Shown here: positions 19,005 through 21,980 of the stretch, piece by piece
How the letters are laid out: each line of letters begins with the position of its first letter
Position numbering within the stretch: the stretch's first letter is position 1
Assembly: GCA_964407165.1 (NCBI GenBank)
Contig: CAYOUJ010000039.1
Location: 1-21,980, forward strand
Length of the DNA: 21,980 nucleotides
From: CAZPKH01 sp964407165
Lineage (GTDB): Bacteria > Bacteroidota > Bacteroidia > Bacteroidales > Muribaculaceae
Reading direction: 5' to 3'
Translations under genes and position numbers: made by a program
Notes under the pieces: model-generated
Told to the model about the DNA's origin: nothing
The model's input: the letters and a program-made list of their open reading frames with translations, nothing else
The model's database searches: none

Positions 19005-19789
19005 AAAAGAGAGGCCGACACTCCGTGCTCAGAGTGGCGCGCGTCGTCGTCTCGGCCCTCTGCCTGACCCTGCTCACCCTGGGCCTGCTCGGCGTGCCCG
19101 CTCTCGCCGTGTGCGCCCGCTATATCAACTCCATTCAGATTATCCCTGCCACCGAGGTCATGACCCTCGGTGTATTTGTCTTTTGGGTAATCATAACAGT
19201 CTGCTTTGGCCGCATGTTCTGCTCGACGGTGTGCCCGATGGGCACGCTCATGGACATTGTCGCCGACACGCGGCGCCGCCGTAGCTACCGCTACACGGCG
19301 CCGCGGCAGGCCACCGGCCTGTTCATGCTCATCGTGGCCGTGGCCTGCGGCATCGGCGGCTTTGTGCTGCCGTTGAGCCTGATAAACCCCGAGGGGCAGT
19401 ATGTCCACCTGCTCAACATTTTCAGCGGACCCGTCGGGTGGGTGTTGGGCGTGTGGATCGTTTCCTTCCTGATAGTCACGGCAATACTCGTCTCGGCGTG
19501 GCTCTACGGCCGTCGCTACTGCACGCACGTGTGCCCCGTGGGTACCGGTCTCGGCCTCATCAGCCGCCACAGCATCATGCGCATCAACATCAATCCCGAC
19601 ACCTGCACCCGCTGCGGCCTGTGCGAAGCGCGCTGCAAAGCCTCCTGCATCAACATCCAGCACCTTACGGTCGACGCCTCGCGCTGCGTGGTGTGCTTCG
19701 ACTGTCTCGACGCCTGCCCCGACGGCAGCATACGCTACAGCCCCGACCACCCGCGCCTGCAGACCCCAATGTTCCAGCCTACTTCCTAA
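19001..19789 (+). CDS. NapH/MauN-like membrane 4Fe-4S protein
   Basis: 262 residues with four or five membrane helices in the first two thirds. Two cytoplasmic-side motifs FCSTVCPMG (GRMFCSTVCPMGT) and YCTHVCPVG are the C-x3-CP pair of the NapH/MauN/RdxA group. The C-terminus is a two-cluster ferredoxin domain: CTRCGLCEARCKASC and CVVCFDCLDACPDGSI. Such proteins pass electrons between the quinone pool and periplasmic or cytosolic partners; the partner here is not visible. No nap or nos genes are nearby; it is translationally coupled to ispF, whose pathway also has later Fe-S enzymes, but a link is speculative. Confidence 0.88.
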   Translation: MKKRGRHSVLRVARVVVSALCLTLLTLGLLGVPALAVCARYINSIQIIPATEVMTLGVFVFWVIITVCFGRMFCSTVCPMGTLMDIVADTRRRRSYRYTAPRQATGLFMLIVAVACGIGGFVLPLSLINPEGQYVHLLNIFSGPVGWVLGVWIVSFLIVTAILVSAWLYGRRYCTHVCPVGTGLGLISRHSIMRININPDTCTRCGLCEARCKASCINIQHLTVDASRCVVCFDCLDACPDGSIRYSPDHPRLQTPMFQPTS

Positions 19790-19790
19790 G

Positions 19791-19820
19791 TCCCCCCTGC
19801 CCCCCCTAAAGGGAGGGGCA
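19791..19820. repeat. Family C palindrome between genes
   Basis: GTCCCCCCTGCCCCCCCTAA-type C-run, TAAA, then GGGAGGGGC, in the 39-nt gap before thyA. This is the only intergenic copy of family C seen here and gives the best view of its ends: AAGTCCCC... on the left and ...GGGGCAT on the right. Confidence 0.75.
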
Positions 19821-19828
19821 TCAAAAAT

Positions 19829-20623
19829 ATGAAACAATACCTTGAACTGCTAAACCGCATAATCACCGAGGGCGTCGACCGCGGCGACCGCACCGGCACC
19901 GGCACGCGCAGCGTCTTCGGCCACCAGATGCGCTTCAACCTGGCCGACGGATTTCCCCTGCTCACCACCAAGAAACTGCACCTCAAGTCGATAATCTATG
20001 AGCTGCTGTGGATGCTTCGCGGCGACACCAACGTCCGTTACCTGCAGGAGCACGGCGTGCGCATCTGGAACGAGTGGGCCGGCGCCGACGGTTCCTTAGG
20101 CCACATCTACGGCTACCAGTGGCGCTCGTGGCCCGACTATCAGGGCGGCCACATCGACCAGATACGGCAGGCGCTCGACCAGATACAGCACAACCCGGAG
20201 TCGCGGCGCATCATCGTCAGCGCCTGGAACGTGGCCGACCTGCCGCAGATGAACCTCCCCCCCTGCCACGCCTTCTTCCAGTTTTACGTGGCCGACGCCC
20301 GGCTCTCGCTGCAGCTCTACCAGCGCAGCGCCGACTGCTTCCTCGGCGTGCCTTTCAACATCGCCTCCTATGCCCTGCTGCTGCAGATGGTAGCACAGGC
20401 AACGGGCCTGGAGGCCGGCGACTTCGTCCACACCCTCGGCGACGCCCACATCTACCACAACCACCTCGAGCAGGTACAGCTGCAGCTCACCCGCGAGCCG
20501 CGCATGCTGCCGCGCATGGTGCTCAACCCCGAGGTCAAGGATCTCTTTGCCTTCGACTATGACGACTTCAGCCTCGAGGGCTACGACCCCCACCCCCACA
20601 TTGCAGGAAAGGTAAGCGTATGA
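19829..20623 (+). CDS. thyA: Thymidylate synthase
   Basis: 264 residues, the same length as the E. coli enzyme. It makes dTMP from dUMP with 5,10-methylene-tetrahydrofolate, releasing dihydrofolate. The catalytic Cys is C146 in LPPCHAFFQFYV; the phosphate-binding DRTGTGT loop near the N-terminus, GHIYGYQWR, and the QRSADCFLGVPFNIASYA block are all intact. The stop overlaps the folA start by 4 nt, so the two steps of the thymidylate/folate cycle are coupled. It has no inserted repeats, in contrast to its partner. Confidence 0.98.
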   Translation: MKQYLELLNRIITEGVDRGDRTGTGTRSVFGHQMRFNLADGFPLLTTKKLHLKSIIYELLWMLRGDTNVRYLQEHGVRIWNEWAGADGSLGHIYGYQWRSWPDYQGGHIDQIRQALDQIQHNPESRRIIVSAWNVADLPQMNLPPCHAFFQFYVADARLSLQLYQRSADCFLGVPFNIASYALLLQMVAQATGLEAGDFVHTLGDAHIYHNHLEQVQLQLTREPRMLPRMVLNPEVKDLFAFDYDDFSLEGYDPHPHIAGKVSV

Positions 20624-21264
20624 ACGAGCAGGCAACTCCCTCTGACAACGGGGCGCGAGGGCGCCGCCCCGCTCCTGACAACGGGGCGCGAGGGCGCCGC
20701 CCCGCTCCTGACAACGGGGCGCGAGGGCGCCGCCCCGCTCCTGACAACGGGGCGCGCCGCCGGCGCCCCGCTCCAGCCCCCGTCATCATCGTCGCCGCCA
20801 CCGAAGACGGCGCCATCGGCTTGCGCGGCGACATGCTCTACCACCTCCGCGACGACCTGCGCCGCTTCCGCGCCCTGACCATGGGACACGCCATCATCAT
20901 GGGGCGCCGCACCTTCGAGTCGTTCCCCAAAGGCGCCCTCCCCGGCCGCCGCAACATAGTGCTCACCCGCAATGCCGACTACACTGCCGAGGGCATCGAG
21001 ACCGCCCCGACCCTCGAGGCCGCCCTGCAGATGTGCGCCGACGACCCGTCACCTTATATAATAGGCGGCGAGAGCGTCTATCGCCAGGCCCTCCCGCTTG
21101 CCGCCGCCGTCGAGCTGACGCTCATCCATGCCACCGCCGCCGAGGCCGACACCTACTTTCCCCTCGCTGACGTCCGGACCTGGCCCGTCACCGCCCGTCA
21201 GGAGCATCCGAGCGCCGACCCCGCCACCCCCTCCTACACCTTCCTCACCCTCATCCGCCCCTGA
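20620..21264 (+). CDS. folA: Dihydrofolate reductase with a family A N-terminal extension
   Basis: 214 residues. It regenerates tetrahydrofolate from the dihydrofolate made by ThyA, using NADPH. The DHFR core starts at about V55 (VIIVAATEDGAIGLRGDMLYHL), with the acidic active-site residue at D79 (Asp27 of E. coli), IIMGRRTFESFPKGALPGRR and YIIGGESVYRQAL; the usual Trp22 site is Tyr. Length of the core (about 160) is normal. Residues 9-52 are four units of DNGARGRRPAP from the repeat at 20644-20775, very basic (three Arg per unit), placed between the coupled start codon and the first strand. The ATG overlaps thyA, which fixes this start unless a downstream non-ATG start is used; no ATG lies between the repeat and the core. 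Confidence 0.95.
   Translation: MNEQATPSDNGARGRRPAPDNGARGRRPAPDNGARGRRPAPDNGARRRRPAPAPVIIVAATEDGAIGLRGDMLYHLRDDLRRFRALTMGHAIIMGRRTFESFPKGALPGRRNIVLTRNADYTAEGIETAPTLEAALQMCADDPSPYIIGGESVYRQALPLAAAVELTLIHATAAEADTYFPLADVRTWPVTARQEHPSADPATPSYTFLTLIRP
20644..20775 (-). repeat. Family A: four 33-bp tandem units at the 5' end of folA
   Basis: Units begin at 20644, 20677, 20710 and 20743. Each holds the family A core on the reverse strand (first core 20649-20675); three are identical and the fourth is altered (GCGCGCCGCCGGCGC). Read on the plus strand each gives 11 residues, in a frame different from that used in the thioesterase gene. Confidence 0.95.
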
Positions 21265-21268
21265 AGCA

Positions 21269-21300
21269 CAGATTTATACAGATTTCACAGATTTCACAGA
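21269..21300. repeat. CAGATTTCA-type direct repeats after folA
   Basis: CAGATTTATA, CAGATTTCA and CAGATTTCACAGA follow one another over 32 nt, starting five bases after the folA stop. AGATTTCACAGATT also echoes the arms of the inverted repeat at 21378-21413. Confidence 0.65.
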
Positions 21301-21313
21301 AGCCTCCACCTCT

Positions 21314-21352
21314 GAAATTTTACGGCCGTAAATTTTACGGCCGTAAAATTTC
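21314..21352. repeat. Double TTTACGGCCGTAAA palindrome
   Basis: Two copies of TTTACGGCCGTAAA (each self-complementary) are joined into a 39-nt near-palindrome between GAAATT and AATTTC. It lies in the gap between the convergent folA and secG genes. Function unknown; a protein-binding site or paired terminator hairpins are possible. Confidence 0.7.
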
Positions 21353-21377
21353 GCTAATAGCGTGGGTATAAAAATAA

Positions 21378-21413
21378 CGGATTTCACGGATTGAGAATAA
21401 TCCGTGAAATCCG
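21378..21413. terminator. 15-bp hairpin between convergent folA and secG
   Basis: CGGATTTCACGGATT (21378-21392) and its exact complement (21399-21413) enclose a 6-nt loop. On the minus strand it is followed by TTATTTTTATACCC, a T-rich tract, so it should end secG transcripts well; in the plus direction the T-run is missing. Confidence 0.7.
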
Positions 21414-21438
21414 GTGGTGGTGGGGGGTGTATGGGCGA

Positions 21439-21801
21439 TTACTCGGCGGGGGCAGCGGGAGCCGGGGCGGGAGCCTCGGGAGATGCTGCCTCGGGAGCGG
21501 CGGGGGCGTTCTGGTCGAAGTTGCCCGGTGCCGTCTGCTCCTGTGCCTGAGGCTGCACACGCGAGGTGGTGGTGATGGCGCTGGGCATCAGGAAGCTGGA
21601 GAAGATTGCGAGCACGGCGATGGCGATGCCGAGACCCCAGGTGAGCTTCTCGATGAAGCTGTTAGTGCGGCGTACACCCATAATCTGGTTGGAGGAGGCG
21701 AAAGAGGAGGCAAGGCCGCCGCCCTTCGACTTCTGGATGAGAATCACGCAAATGAGCAGGATGGCTGCCAGCACCGACAGCACGATGAGCAATACGTACA
21801 T
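21439..21801 (-). CDS. secG: Preprotein translocase subunit SecG
   Basis: 120 residues. The N-terminal 75 match SecG: a first helix (MYVLLIVLSVLAAILLICVILIQ), the conserved KSKGGGLASSFASSNQ loop, VRRTNSFIEKLTW, and a second helix (GIAIAVLAIFSSFLM). SecG associates with SecYE in the inner membrane and helps SecA-driven export. The last 45 residues are a Pro/Ala-rich tail (APAAPEAASPEAPAPAPAA), common in Bacteroidota SecG. The ATG at 21801 begins the first helix directly. It is convergent with folA; a weak -7-like box lies about 70 nt upstream. Confidence 0.95.
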   Translation of the reverse strand: MYVLLIVLSVLAAILLICVILIQKSKGGGLASSFASSNQIMGVRRTNSFIEKLTWGLGIAIAVLAIFSSFLMPSAITTTSRVQPQAQEQTAPGNFDQNAPAAPEAASPEAPAPAPAAPAE

Positions 21802-21872
21802 ATTTAATTGTTAAGTTTTTAGTGTTAATTTCGGTGGCGTCATGGGGTTTGTAGACAGCCCAAAACGGCTTG

Positions 21873-21880
21873 CAAAGTAA
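21873..21880 (-). promoter_or_regulatory. Possible -7 box of secG
   Basis: The minus strand reads TTACTTTG, one change from TAnnTTTG, in the gap upstream of secG. The rest of 21881-21980 is AT-rich and shows no gene. Confidence 0.35.
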
Positions 21881-21980
21881 GCACTTTTTTCGGAGATAAT
21901 CAAATTTTTGGGCCAAAACTTTCCAAGGTGTGAAATTTTTTTACATTTTTATTGTGGCATTTCTAATCTTTAACTACCTT

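Overview
The window looks like a chromosomal segment of a GC-rich member of the Bacteroidota, most likely order Bacteroidales and possibly near Muribaculaceae (the rank below phylum is inference). Support: several genes and tRNAs sit behind the Bacteroidota -7 box TAnnTTTG, two of them with TTGC exactly 19 nt upstream; Shine-Dalgarno sequences are not evident; a PorV-type outer-membrane protein of type IX secretion is present; and the protein set (two-domain RNase HI, C69 dipeptidase with signal peptide, FatA-like thioesterase, short SecG) fits the phylum.

Layout. 1-1506: MATE exporter on the minus strand. 1634-4690: a surface-polysaccharide block (polytopic membrane protein, GT2 glycosyltransferase, MptE/DUF115-like protein). 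4806-6449: secreted C69 dipeptidase (minus). 6526-7317: tRNA-Gln, then tRNA-Glu, rpsT and another tRNA-Glu, all minus. 7434-13604: a plus-strand run of rsmF, an rlmN-aroK gene fusion, an alanine-dehydrogenase-like gene, rnhA and an acyl-ACP thioesterase. 13711-17142: a lower-GC accessory block of unrecognised proteins around a WYL-domain regulator, ending in a gene with a candidate programmed -1 frameshift. 17246-18442: porV. 18525-21264: ispF, a membrane 4Fe-4S protein, thyA and folA, in two pairs joined by 4-nt ATGA overlaps. 21439-21801: secG (minus).

The most striking signal is a set of repeats inside housekeeping genes. Family A is a 27-nt GC-rich imperfect hairpin with a GGAG foot, found in at least 13 intact or diverged copies in four unrelated genes: rsmF (four 51-bp units), ald-like (one), thioesterase (four, mixed with a related family B) and folA (four 33-bp units). 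It is read in two different frames on each strand, has no stop codon in any of six frames, and its units are multiples of 3, so the genes stay open. The insertions fall at a domain linker, a surface loop or an N-terminus. Family B (GGAG foot plus a different stem around the same GCGCCC-type centre) also lies between genes. A third family, C (C-run / TAAA or TTGG / G-run palindromes), interrupts the N-domain of RsmF and the thioesterase and forms the linker that joins RlmN to shikimate kinase. GGAG foot plus hairpin is the architecture of REP elements mobilised by Y1 (RAYT) transposases; no such transposase is in the window, so this link is a hypothesis.

Intergenic spaces carry further repeats: long inverted repeats built from 9-11 nt AT-rich units, ATCGAT clusters, and a 21-bp sequence shared by two gene ends.
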